From Melastoma dodecandrum (Eukaryota; Streptophyta; Magnoliopsida; Myrtales; Melastomataceae), in NCBI GenBank assembly GCA_029817715.1, contig JARUPY010000473.1, positions 6,944,001 through 7,008,000 on the forward strand: a DNA stretch of 64,000 bases. The letters are read 5' to 3'. The position numbers and the translations under genes are program-made. Of the stretch, positions 31,801-42,316 are shown in pieces. The notes under the pieces are model-generated. The model was given only the letters and a program-made list of their open reading frames with translations, did no database searches and was not told the DNA's origin. Position 1 is the stretch's first letter. Every line of letters begins with the position of its first letter.

Positions 31801-32500
31801 ATGCCAAAGGGCTAAGTATATACTTTGGTTAATATGGAAATTTGTTTCCATAAAAATATTTTTGATTTATCTAATTAATTAATTAATTTTAATTAATAAA
31901 TAATAAATAATCTAAAAGAGAACATTCTTTTGGAATATTGTCAACCGTATCTCATCTTATTAGTGTTAATCACGCATGAATTTTTTTACCAAAAAGAAAG
32001 GATGAGATCTTATTTAGTTTTGGGAATGATATATTCTTATTTTGGAAGGTTTTATAATGACCTTCTAAAGGTTAAATAACATCCTCATTCATTTTTAATA
32101 TGATATGGACAAACCTTTTTAAAACTTTTCACTAGTGATAACATTTAGGTACATGTGTAATCACATTGGAGGAAATCGAGTAGATTAGGAAATATATCAA
32201 GTATTATTTTCTTTTACAGAAGGTTACACGTCTGTAGAACATTTTGACCATATGTTACTTGATAAAGACAAAATCAATCAATCTTTAATTGAATCCCAAT
32301 GGTAACATGATAAACACAATGCTTTTACGATTTGAAAACAATTTTATGTGATTAATATGATTATTACCCTAACAGATTGTATCCCTTGTTTTGCAGCAAG
32401 ATACTTTCCATCTACCGCAACACGATGTCATGTAAACTACTAGCCTAATTTTGATTCATTTAAATAGTTACAAATAGAAAAACTCGACATTGCAAATGTG
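31801..32500. other. AT-rich non-coding stretch
   Basis: Very AT-rich (for example the aattaattaattaatt run near 31,880). I see no gene or element boundary. Confidence 0.4.
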
Positions 32501-33190
32501 TATCAATGAAAATAGTTGTGAGACGATTACATTCAGTTGAATTTACTTTCACTGTGTCGTTCATGTTCTCGCCGCACCACGAGAGAATCGTGAGTTACAG
32601 ATGACAATATCGTTGATGAAGCTTCTCGGAGAGTGACTTATGAGGCCCGACAGACTTTGATTGAAACCAGTGGATAATGTTGGAGTGACGTGCAGCGGGA
32701 TCCGGGGAGATTACTAGCTGTGAACGTGTCAGCGTGCAGTGGGAGCACATACGTTGAGGGACTGACCTGGTTCTATACTACATTCTGTTATGGTTGTGTA
32801 TAGGAACGTCTACTTAGTAAGGAGCCGATGGGAAGTGGCAGCGGGTTGTTGTGCATTTTTGGTGAGGAGCCAAGAGATAACTCGATGAGGAGCCGAGGGG
32901 AAGTCGCAGCAGGTAGCTGTGCAATGGCGAGGATACCGTCCGAGGAGAAGAACGTCTAAACACCTGGTTACCAATATTAGTCACATAAACTCATGCAATC
33001 GTTAGTCACGCTAACCCGTGCAAACTTGTAAAAGTGGAGTATCTTCGGGTGCATGTGCTATAGTGGACTAATCATGTATCACCTTCTTTATCACTGATAC
33101 GTTCCGATTAGTGATTACCACCCTACATTTTGGGTGAGAGTGGACGTAGGTAGTCTCTACTGAACCAGTATAAACTTGTGTTTCATTTTC
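32501..33190 (+). other. relic of a SIRE-like LTR, copy 1
   Basis: The block gagtggacgtagg ... gaaccagtataaac (33,137-33,175) matches the conserved part of the SIRE LTR (gtggacgtagg...gaaccactataaatc at 27,676-27,712). Upstream phrases gaggagccg and gttagtcac also occur in the SIRE LTR at 18,464 and 18,380. It is diverged and lacks clean ends. Confidence 0.5.
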
Positions 33191-33589
33191 TTTTGTTTGA
33201 TAATTATTTCATAAGAGTTAATCAACAGAATCAGCAAATAGAAGGATAACCGTGCAGATACAGAAGGTTGACCGACGAGTTACAGGAAGTGGTACACTAC
33301 TTCTATTTTACACGTCCATTTAAACATGAACTTCTAAGGTTTTGAAATTTGTCAAAAATCATTCAATTGGTATGATTGACGACGTATACGACATATCACT
33401 TCGGTTCTGTTTGATAGCTTCTTTAGCAAACATAAATCTCACAAAGGTTTTATTCTTACAGGATGACAAGTCTTTCGTTGTTGGGGGTTCTGTGAAAATG
33501 TTTAAAAGTGTCTCTTTGGGCATTAATGCTAATTCACCTCCTCTTAGTCTTAATCATTGAGCCATCAGTTCGAATATTTGGCTACTGTT
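33191..33589. other. unassigned spacer between LTR relics
   Basis: No coding sequence supported; the longest open frame (72 codons at 33,342) has no recognisable motif. Confidence 0.35.
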
Positions 33590-33780
33590 TGTTAGTCACA
33601 TTAAACCGTACAATCAGTCTCACCTTTTGTGCAGAATCTTCTAGTCTATGCTGTGGAAGGTTGATCGCGCATCACCTTCTATAATCGTAAATACGTTTCA
33701 TTAAGTGATAACCATCGAAATTCTGGTGAGAATGGATGTAGACAAAGTGCGCCAAAACACTATAAAAATCCTTGTGTCGT
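33590..33780 (+). other. relic of a SIRE-like LTR, copy 2
   Basis: Phrases ttagtcac, catcaccttct, gtgataaccat, ggtgagaatggatgtag and cactataaaaatccttgtgtc run parallel to copy 1 about 590 bp upstream and to the SIRE LTR TATAAA block. Confidence 0.5.
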
Positions 33781-34129
33781 ACTTCCATACAATTTATCTT
33801 AAAGAAGCCTATCTAAAAGGTTTCGTTTTATAGAAACTAACTTCTTCCATTGTGGGGTTTATTAAAAGGAGTTTAGAAATCCTTGATTGAACTTTAACAT
33901 TAGATCATCCCTCCTCTGAGTGTAACAAGGTGCAAGGTCAACCCCATGGTTATTTTATCAGATCATAGTCAAAATGATTGGAAGAATACGTTTGATAAAT
34001 GGGAGTGTTTCGTATGTGGCCACTGGGTGAATTAGGCATGCATTACATATTTAAGGTTTACTTACGTTACATCAAAAAACAAAACAAAAAAGAATTGATT
34101 GTTTAATTACTACTTTCTTCATAGTTTAT
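33781..34129. other. unassigned stretch left of chromovirus E
   Basis: No gene seen, and no 3' LTR of element E is recognisable here, so E appears truncated on this side. Confidence 0.35.
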
Positions 34130-35327
34130 GTAATTGCATCCCCATATAAGGGATGAACTTACTTAAGATGGGTGAAAGACATTCCCAAGTCGCCGGGTGA
34201 AAGACATTCTCCTGTTGCCCTCGATTAGCCTTGGCCTTGTATTTCTCATTCTGCTGCTCAATGATGGTATGAACCTTCTGGTGCAACTTCAACATCTCTT
34301 CAGCTCGTCGAGCTGCATTTTGGTTGACCAAACCTTCCTGAGGCAACGGTAAAAGCTCAACTGGGATTATCGGGTTAATCCCATACACTACATCGAATGG
34401 GGAAGCCCGAGTGGTTGAATGTGGAGCTCGATTATAAGCGAACTCAGTCTGGACGAGCTTGATATCTCAATCCTTCTCATTTTTTGACACCAATGTACGG
34501 AGTATGGCTCCTATAGTTCGGTTCACAACTTCAGTTCGCCCATCAGTTTGCGGATGAGAACTAGTGTTGAATAAGAGCTTCATGTCGAGCTTATGCCATA
34601 ATGTCTTCTAGAAATAGCTCAAGAACTTGCCATCTCGATCGAACATGAATGATGAGGGCACTCCATGTCGCCGCACAACTTCCCAAAAGTAGAGAACCGC
34701 AATGTGCGAGGCATCATCTGTCTTCCTACAAGGAGGAAAATAAGCCATCTTCGAGAATCGATCAACGACTACCATGATCGAATCCTTTTGCCGCTGGGTG
34801 CTTGGTAATTTTAGGACGAAATCCATGCTCATGTGCTCCCAAGGTCGATTAGCGACTGGTAACGGGGTGTAGAGGCCTTCTGGTTGGACATAACTCTTCG
34901 CTCGTTGGCAAGTAGCACACCGATGAATCATCTAATTGTCGTCCTTAGCCATCTTCGGCCAATAGAAGTGCTCTTGTAGCATCTCGAGAGTTTTTTGAAT
35001 GCCAAAGCGTCCTGCAAGTCCTCCCCCATGCACCTCGGGAATCAACAACTCTCTTATGGAACTCCGTGGGATGCACATCTTAGCTCTTCGAAATAGGAAT
35101 CCGTCTACTTGGGGGTTGTACAGATCCTGGGCTTTCTCCACGCATGCCTTGTATACTTCTCCAAAGTTTACGTCGGTCGAGTACAACTCCTTTAGCATCT
35201 CGAACCCATTAAGTTTCGACTCCATTCTAATCACCAGACTCGACTTCCTCGATAAGGCATCTGCGACAATGTTCTTCACATCCGACTTATGCTTTAACAC
35301 GAACGGGAAGGAATGAAGAAACTCCAC
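34130..35327 (-). pseudogene. chromovirus E integrase
   Basis: From 35,327: RNase H end (KNIVADALSRKSSLV), tether and zinc region (VHGGGLAGRFGIQKTLEMLQ, HFYWPKMAKDDN, stop at 34,932, then [11 protein letters not shown]). Core motifs are MDFVLKLPS (Asp 1), [12 protein letters not shown] (Asp 2; the family has VSDRDVKF) and, past a stop, HPQTDGRTEVVNR (Glu). The C-terminus (GINPIIPVELLPLPQEG) ends in a 27-bp local duplication of gggtgaaagacattc at 34,169-34,213 that disrupts the GDLVW motif. Confidence 0.8.
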
Positions 35328-35703
35328 CCACTTCGCATGCCTTCGATTGAGACTTCAATGCTTCATGATCAGTGTGAATGACAAAATCTCTCTGTAGTAA
35401 GTAGTGACTCCATGACTTCAAAGCTCGAACAATCGAGTAGAACTCTTTGTTGTACGTAGGGTAGTTTAGTCGAGTACCTCCCAACTTTTCGTTGAAGTAG
35501 GCAATTGGTCGCCCCTCTTGTAAAAGCACACCACCAATGTCAATTCTAGAGGCATCACACTCAACTTCGAATACCTTCTTGAAATCGGGAAGAGCTAACA
35601 CGGGTGCATTGCTCAAGCGACGCTCGAGTTGCTCAAAGCTCAATTGAGCTGCCGTCGACCACTCGAAGATCGTTCCTTTAAAGTACTCGGTCCTAGGGAC
35701 CAC
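35287..35703 (-). pseudogene. chromovirus E RNase H
   Basis: Open for 138 codons: [46 protein letters not shown] with the catalytic D, E and D. A one-base shift at about 35,345 diverts the end; the correct frame continues in the integrase part. Confidence 0.8.
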
Positions 35704-35848
35704 ATAGCGCTGAAATCCTTTATGAATCTATGATAGACCGAAACAAGCCTATGAAAACTCCGCACTCATGAGTTGACTTGGGCGCAAGCCTGGATCTTAC
35801 TTTCGTTGACTCGAATACCTTCTCCATACACAACATAGCCCAGAAAGA

Positions 35849-36520
35849 CTAAACCGACGTCATGAACTCACACTTCTTGTTGTTTCCATATAATCGTTGC
35901 TCCCTTAGCTTCTCAAACAATTGTCGGAGATTATCCAAATGCTCAATTTCGCTATGACTATACACAAGAATGTAATCAAAATAAACGACAACAAATTTTC
36001 CAATCAACGGATGAAATACTTGATTCATCAGTCGCATGAAAGTGTTGGGTGCGTTTGAGAATCCGAATGACATGACCATCCACTCGTATAGACCAAACTT
36101 AGTCTGGAACGTCGTCTTCCACTCGTCTCCTTTTCTCATTCGGATCTAATGGTAGCCGCTTCTCAAGTCTACCTCTGAAAACACAGTTGATCCGTGCAAT
36201 TCATCAAGCATGTCATCAAGTCGAGTAATAGGAAAGTCATACTTGATGATGATTCGATTGATCGCTCGACTGTCGACGCACATTCGTCAGGAGCCATCCT
36301 TCTTAGAAACAAGGATCACTGGAATAGAACAGGGGCTAAGACTCTCCCGAACAAAACCACGTTCAATGAGTCTTCAACTTGACGTTGCAGCTCGTTCGTC
36401 TCGTTCGGGTTGCATCAATAAGCCGAACGGTTGGGCAACGACACTCCAGGGATGAGGTCGATTTGACGTTGAATAGCCCTCAAGGGTGGAGGCCCTCCTG
36501 GCATCTCCTCTGGAAACACG
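35849..36520 (-). pseudogene. chromovirus E reverse transcriptase with mutated active site
   Basis: Entry motifs (ELQRQVED, ILVSKKDGSW-like, [18 protein letters not shown]) lie at 36,500-36,200 in changing frames. Then VDLRSGYH (motif A), [35 protein letters not shown] and [12 protein letters not shown]. The active site YFDD has become YFDY, losing the second catalytic Asp. Confidence 0.8.
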
Positions 36521-36739
36521 TTAGTAAACTCCAGAAGGAGCTTTTGAACCTAAGGAGGTATGATCGAAATATATTCTCCTTCCTCGAATATCATCAGCAT
36601 GTAGATCCTCCTTTCACCGTGAATCGCCTGGGTCAACTCAAATATACTCATCAAGCTCTCCCTCATCAGGCTCCTCAATAGGCTCCTCAACGTACTCTTC
36701 TTCGACGTCCCAAATAGGTTCGCCTAGTTGCTCTTCCAT
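36521..36739 (-). other. deletion junction where the protease of element E should be
   Basis: The acidic linker that normally precedes the protease (EPIEEPDEGELDEYI-like) runs within a few codons into the region that normally follows it (IFELTQAIHGERRIYML). The DSGSCTN protease core seen in C and D is absent. Confidence 0.7.
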
Positions 36740-37680
36740 CTCATCTTCGCCCAGATTCCCCATGATAGTTATCATTCGTCAATTAGGACACTCTACCGCC
36801 ATGAGTCCAATCCCCTGGCACATGAAACACTTCTTCGCTCCAACATTGACGGGAGGGGAACGAAGGTCCACCTTCGCCTTTCCTTTGTCCATCGATGGGT
36901 TGGCTCTCGTAGATGCACTCCCTTTGCTGAAAGGCATCGTCCTCATAGTCGCTCTTGAACTCGCCCTCTTCGCTTGTCGCTTCTCAACCTTGTGGGCAAT
37001 ATTACAAACGCCAGAGAAACTCTAATAAGGTTGAAGCTCCAATGCACCGGCGACGTGTTGCTTCAGTTCTCTTAAGTACCTAGCAATGGTCTGCTCTGAA
37101 GGTTTTGACAAGTCGCTCTGTATCATCAACTTCTCGAACTCATGAGTGTACTTCGCTACACTCGATGTTTGCTGTAACGAGTTCAACTTGAGGAATAGGT
37201 TTTGCTAATATCGCTTAGGGAGAAATCTCTTCCTCATCGCTCGCCTCATCTTTTCCCATGAGTGAATCTTCTCATTTCCTTCCCTTGGACACTGAAGGTT
37301 AAAGTTCTCCCACCATAGACTCGCGTATTTATGAATTCTTAAGGCTGCTAACTTCACTTCGATCCTCCAATATTTCATCATATTCAAATATTCACTCAAT
37401 CGACTGAAGTCAGTCGACGAACTCTTTCGGGTCTAACTTTCCTTCAAACTCCAGGATGTCCACTCGAATATTAACAGGACGAGCGGGTTAACGCCACCGG
37501 TGACTTCTATTCTTCGTCACTTAAGTCATCCACAAAGGGGTTGTGTTCCTCCTCTGCTTCGACGGGTTGTGGAGAACGCTGTCTCGGGTTTCTTCTCTCT
37601 CCAAGAAGTTGCTGCACTTGGTGCTCAACTCCTCTACTTCCTGCTCAAGGCGGGCTGAACGAACCTCTTACATCATCATC
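36740..37680 (-). pseudogene. chromovirus E gag
   Basis: Readable capsid blocks in changing frames: VDILEFEGKLDPKEFVD near 37,450, KLAALRIHKYASLWWENFNL at 37,340, HSWEKMRRAMRKRFLPKRY at 37,205-37,260. Near 36,810-36,840 the zinc knuckle (KCFMCQGIGLMAVECP-like) keeps its cysteines but has lost the His. The coiled-coil-like head (ARLEQEVEELS) is near 37,650. Confidence 0.72.
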
Positions 37681-37726
37681 CCACGACATAATCGGTTCGC
37701 TATGACAACTTTGCGCTCTGACCAAC

Positions 37727-38515
37727 TGGAGTGGGGCAGGGTGGGATGGTTCGGTTGTTCAATGACAGAACGAACCACGATGGCGACCGGGAACTGCTGA
37801 GGGTGAATAAAAGGAAAAATAAAAGATAACGACGCGCCAACCTTCGGAAGCTAAGCCACCGCCGAAGAAAGGACATGCCCTACCTGGACCGTGTACGGAT
37901 ACAGCAACAACGACACCGTATTTCGACTCGAGGTTGAGCGACACCACGATCGAATACAACTACGTGCCACCAGCGTAATGAACGCTCGAGTAATCTCGCC
38001 GCACATGTAATCACCGAGTGATAAGAGAAAGAGATACTCAGAGATTCTGGGGTTTTAATTCTAAATTCAAGATAAGCTATCCTCAAGGGTTACATTGCAA
38101 ATGGCTTATATAAGTCGCCCACAGAAACGATAATAAGGGAAACAAAATAAAAGATAAGATAATAAAAGCCGAAAATAAGGAAGAGAAATATATTATTGCC
38201 CTCGATAAGATTTGAAAAGATTGATGGAGCCGGTTGATGGAGCAAGCGCGCCTTTTCGGTTACAAGTTATCCAAATCGTCAGAATCTAATCGTTTCTTAG
38301 GTTTCTCGTCACTTGAATTCTCTTCGCTTCAGCTTCCTTTCGCTCGACGAGACTTCCTTCACCTGTCAGCGTCACTTCGCGTGAAAGCTTTGCTCCTTTG
38401 CATATCGCTTCATCCGTCCACTCCAACAACGTGAGATCAGCTTGTCGCCCGGTAGACAAAATAAAGGCGACGCTATCACCTCCCTTTTCGCTCAGGCCCA
38501 TCCGTCCCGCATCTC
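37727..38515 (-). repeat. 5' LTR of chromovirus E (edges approximate)
   Basis: It lies just right of the degenerate primer site. A TATA-like TTATATAAG near 38,103 and a TC-rich tail rich in tcgac/ctcga phrases fit the D-type LTR. Exact termini cannot be fixed without the lost 3' LTR. Confidence 0.6.
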
Positions 38516-39008
38516 ATATGGACTCTGGTAGGTTGATTGTTATTCACATATGAAAAATGTGACCTTATCGTTTGTGGGATGCCTTCCAGTAGATTAGGAA
38601 GTGACATAAATTTCAACATAGACAAGCTGCAATTCGCTCTATAATTTTCATAACCAAAATCATTTGTTATATACATTCATAGCAAATCATTATAATAAAT
38701 AAGAAACCGTAAAGAGTATTAGACATATGATTTGACTAACATATGTGTTGTCGTTTTCAAATTGTCATTGGACATCGTTGAATAACTCATTTGCCATGAA
38801 TTGAAGTCAAGTACATCGAAAAATCAAATCGAAGTCTTATTTTGGAGGGTTTTATGGGAACCATTATAAGTACGTGGAAGTGGTCCCCAAATATATTTTT
38901 TTAAACCACTCTCTAGATTCCACCATCTCTTTTGTGAGGTACTAAAATTTCAATCATATTATTATTGTCATTGATTTGTAAGGTACTTGATTATTGTTGT
39001 GTTAGGAA
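38516..39008. other. unassigned stretch upstream of the Mutator-like gene
   Basis: AT-rich, no coding sequence. It may hold the 5' terminal inverted repeat of the Mutator-like element; no matching end was identified by eye. Confidence 0.35.
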
Positions 39009-39868
39009 ATGAGCAATTGGGTTAAAATGTTGCGTTATATTGGTGGTAATATTCTGATGGGGAATGATGGGGCAAATTATGATAGATCCCGAGGCTATAA
39101 TCAAAGTGTTTGTTGGAGATGATTATAATTGATTATTGGAGGTCATTGCAAGCAGTCTGGAGATGGATTCTGATGTATATGTGATTGTTTGTCGTTATCC
39201 AACTAATATCTACGGAAGGATTCATTTTGTTTTGATGTCGGTGAAAAATGTTGAAGATGTTGAAATACTTATACAATTTACAATGGAGCACGAAGCTATA
39301 ACACGTCAACAAGTTACATTACAAAGATATCATTATGTTTTCCCGTTGTGGATATTCCTCATTTGGTTTGAAGAAGTACTTCTGATTGTGTTTGCAATAA
39401 TGCACCTCCTGCACGTTGAAATTTTATGTCCCTGGTGGACATTACACACTCGGATGAATTTCATGGTGTTGATTGGGTTGAAAGAATGGTAAAAAGCAGT
39501 GAAAATGAGGAAAATGGTGATTATTTTAACGAGTTTGAAGAGGATGATGTTGAAAGTGATGATGAACATGAAAATGTAGTTGTTAAGGGCTTTAACGGAG
39601 ATATTGAACCTTCCGGGATGCAAATAGAAGAAGTGACGGTGCCATTACATTTGAAGAAAATGCTCGATTTGGAGCTGGTAGTAGTAGTCGAGGTGATTTA
39701 AGGATGAGAATGAGATTTGCAATGAAGCACAAGCTTAATGGATTCAGTCAAGATGCACCACATTATGAATCATCACAGATTCGTTGTTAGAAAGTCCGAA
39801 AATTTGTGGACACTTATCTGCGTGTACAGGGACAATGGATGTTTATGGCAGTTGAATGCTTGTATTAG
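39009..39868 (+). pseudogene. Mutator-like (MuDR-type) transposase, 5' part
   Basis: Starts MSNWVKMLRYIGGNI, a usual opening of plant MULE transposases. After a frame change it continues PEAIIKVFVGDD, a stop, then LEVIASSLEMDSDVYVIVCR in the N-terminal domain. Acidic linker SENEENGDYFNEFEEDDVES is open at 39,426-39,701. The MuDR DNA-binding domain follows (HHRFVVRKSENLWTL, CVYRDNGCLWQLNACI) and is cut in mid-codon by element B at 39,868. The C-x-W...C-W-x-L pattern is intact. At least three frame changes and one stop precede the insertion. Confidence 0.82.
39864..39868. other. target site duplication ATTAG, left copy
   Basis: ATTAG immediately precedes TGATCACG of the left LTR of element B and is repeated exactly at 51,038-51,042. 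Confidence 0.95.
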
Positions 39869-41223
39869 TGATCACGCTTGTCGAAGGCGGCAAAATTTAA
39901 ATACTCTAACAAACCTAACTAACTTGTAGATAGGGTAAGTAGAGGTCGATCCCGCAGAGAATCAACAGAGAAAGAAATTCCTAACGGTCACACTTTTAAC
40001 GATATCGAGGTCAAGTCAACAAGATGAATGATAATAAAAGAGAGAAATAAAATGCAAATAAACGGTAGTTCAATCAAATATTAAAAGCCTCGGATTATCA
40101 ACTTCCCCTAATGAATTATCTAACTCGTTCCTTCCTTTCTCCAGTTATCAAATTCTCAAGTTACTAACCTAGGGTTCGATAATCTCCTTACGCCTCTTCC
40201 GAAAGCTCTAAGGACGTATTCCCTGTATCGAGCTAATCACTCTATTCTTAGGCAATTAACTAGACGCTAACTTAGGCTATTCAATCCACGGCTTAACCTA
40301 AACAACTTTTCCAAGCCCGAATAGGTCTCTAGTTCAAATTAATTGGTGATCGGGCAATTAATTGCATTAAGATCAAGATTTGAATAAGTAACAACACGAA
40401 TTCGAATAACACGGAGAAAAGGAATTCACTCGTTAAATAAAAGCGTTAAGTTCCATTGAAGTCCTAGAAAACGAAATTAGTTCATAGCGTAAAAGAAATT
40501 CATCCCAAGTTCAAGAGAAAACAATAACGACATAAAAGCCAAGAGAAAGAAAGAAAAGAGAAACGCCCTCCCGATCTTCCGATCCGAGAAGTAGTAGCCT
40601 CATCCCAATCTCCGCTTCAACCCTATTCATCACCTCCTTCTCCATTCCCGAGTCAAATGTCTCCTCCTCTTTTCTCCCCTCTGAATAAATCCCCCTAAAG
40701 TTCCTCTAAAACAGAATATCTCGTTTCCATCTAGAAAGATTTCCTAAGATTCTCCAAATCTAAATAATATATCTAGGAAGAATAAAATAAAATAACCTAA
40801 AACTACCAAAATAAATGACTAATTGATCCTCTATGTCTTCATAATGTAGTCTCTGGAAGATTTGAAGACTCCTTGAGCGATTTGGAAATAGGTTCGTCGG
40901 TGGTCGCTTGAATCCACAGAACCTTCAAGGACGCGTCCTTCTGCTCTCTGGACAATTCCTGCTCATATGCACTTCACCTCGTTCCAGCTTCAAAATCTCC
41001 TTCATTTTCCTACGTTAAAACATGACAAATCAAAAGGCATCAACCAAAGAAAAGATTCAAATCAAAATAGATTCAAAAACTACGAAAATAACAAAAATCA
41101 ACTTAAACTAAAACTAAACTAAAAAGTACTCAAATCCTACCAAATTCCTATCTATACTCGTACGACTAACCACGTAAAGCATCATTAGAGATACGAAATA
41201 ACCTTACTTTCATAGAGTTATCA
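39869..41223 (-). repeat. 3' LTR of element B (1,355 bp)
   Basis: TGATCACGCTTG...GAGTTATCA. Compared with the right LTR it lacks an 83-bp block (right copy 49,974-50,056) and a 22-bp block beside an AAGGACGC repeat. Element A's LTR has a homologue of the 83-bp block, so its absence here is a deletion. Confidence 0.95.
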
Positions 41224-41237
41224 CACCCCCAAACCTA
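41224..41237 (-). other. polypurine tract of element B
   Basis: On the minus strand the sequence gtaggtttgggggtg ends directly at the 3' LTR start TGATAACT. Position and purine content fit a plus-strand primer. Confidence 0.8.
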
Positions 41238-42316
41238 CAATTTGCTAGTCCTCGAGCAAATAGAAAAAACAAACACAAAGATAACTCTTCAGCAAAACCC
41301 AATTCAATCCAATCTAAGCAACCCTCTCTCTATTCTCAGCACTGCACATGCTCACTTCCGCTGGTCGGGTCATTTGTCAAGAAAAACAATTCAATTTGAT
41401 CAAACTTCACGTAATGTTCGAAACCTCGGTATGTCATGTAGTGAACTCAACAATTAAAGACTTCCAATAAAACATATTAGACCGGCACTTTGTAGGAAAC
41501 CAACCAAACACTAATCATCCACTCGTCCTCAGGATTTTCAACCATTTTTTTTCACACAACTTTTATTTCAGCTACACGACTCTAAATGTTTCATCACATT
41601 CTAGTGTACCCATGTAACGAGTATTTGTTCAATGACTCCCGGTCTAGTTGGACCAAGGCATTAGGTGATGAAGCACCCCTCGGATCTCATTCTCGAGTAC
41701 ACCAAAAGGACTCACACCACAAGTACATATTTAGGCGCCAATCACATTTCAATCACTTTTATTTCTTTTCTTTTCTTTTCTTTTCACACGCCTAAACATT
41801 GGTACTCAGAGCCTTGGTAACCTTTTTTTTTTTTACTTTTCCCTTTTTTTTTAGAACTTGTTTCAAATCAATGCCTAGCCAGCCCCACTCAGCACCAACT
41901 ACTATGCGTTATTAGATTTCGATAATTGTTTTTACTCACTACCAATCCATACCGAGGAATTACTACCCACTAAAAAAAAACAGTTTAATCACCCAATTAA
42001 GGCCAATTTTCACTCTTCCATAAGTCGTAAGCATGTGCGTAATAACTCATCATCGAATAAGAGTCAGCACATCAAAGATATCGTCAAGTCTACTGAAGAG
42101 TTAGACACACCTAGACTTACTCTAGAAATGACCTAAAAATCAAAACTAAAAATCAAAACACTACTAGCAAGCAATAAATTAGAAATAACTATCAACCCAA
42201 ACCACATAGATAAGCGTACTTGCAGCACAAACAACACCCCAAACCTAGACTAGACATCGCCCCGATGTAAATATGAATAGTAAGAGATGAAGGGAACGAA
42301 GTACTCCCCTGGGGTG
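41238..42316 (-). other. element B non-coding region between ORF3 and the 3' LTR
   Basis: About 1.1 kb without supported coding sequence. It contains (TTTTC)n near 41,761-41,786 and two poly-T runs near 41,823-41,855, i.e. A-rich on the element's sense strand. Confidence 0.6.

Larger units (their letters stand above)
34130..38515 (-). mobile_element. Ty3/gypsy chromovirus E, protease-less and 3'-truncated
   Basis: On the minus strand from the right: LTR (about 37,727-38,515), degenerate initiator-Met primer site (GCTCTGACCA at 37,715-37,724, two bases short), gag, then reverse transcriptase with the protease missing, RNase H and integrase. The integrase ends inside its C-terminal GDL...HLK motif at about 34,140 and no 3' LTR follows. 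It is related to C and D by protein motifs and gene order. Confidence 0.82.

Noticed and set aside
42232..42250. C-rich stretch after ORF3 of element B as the polypurine tract.
   Set aside because: It is about 1 kb away from the LTR; the tract at 41,224-41,237 touches the LTR and is the better candidate.
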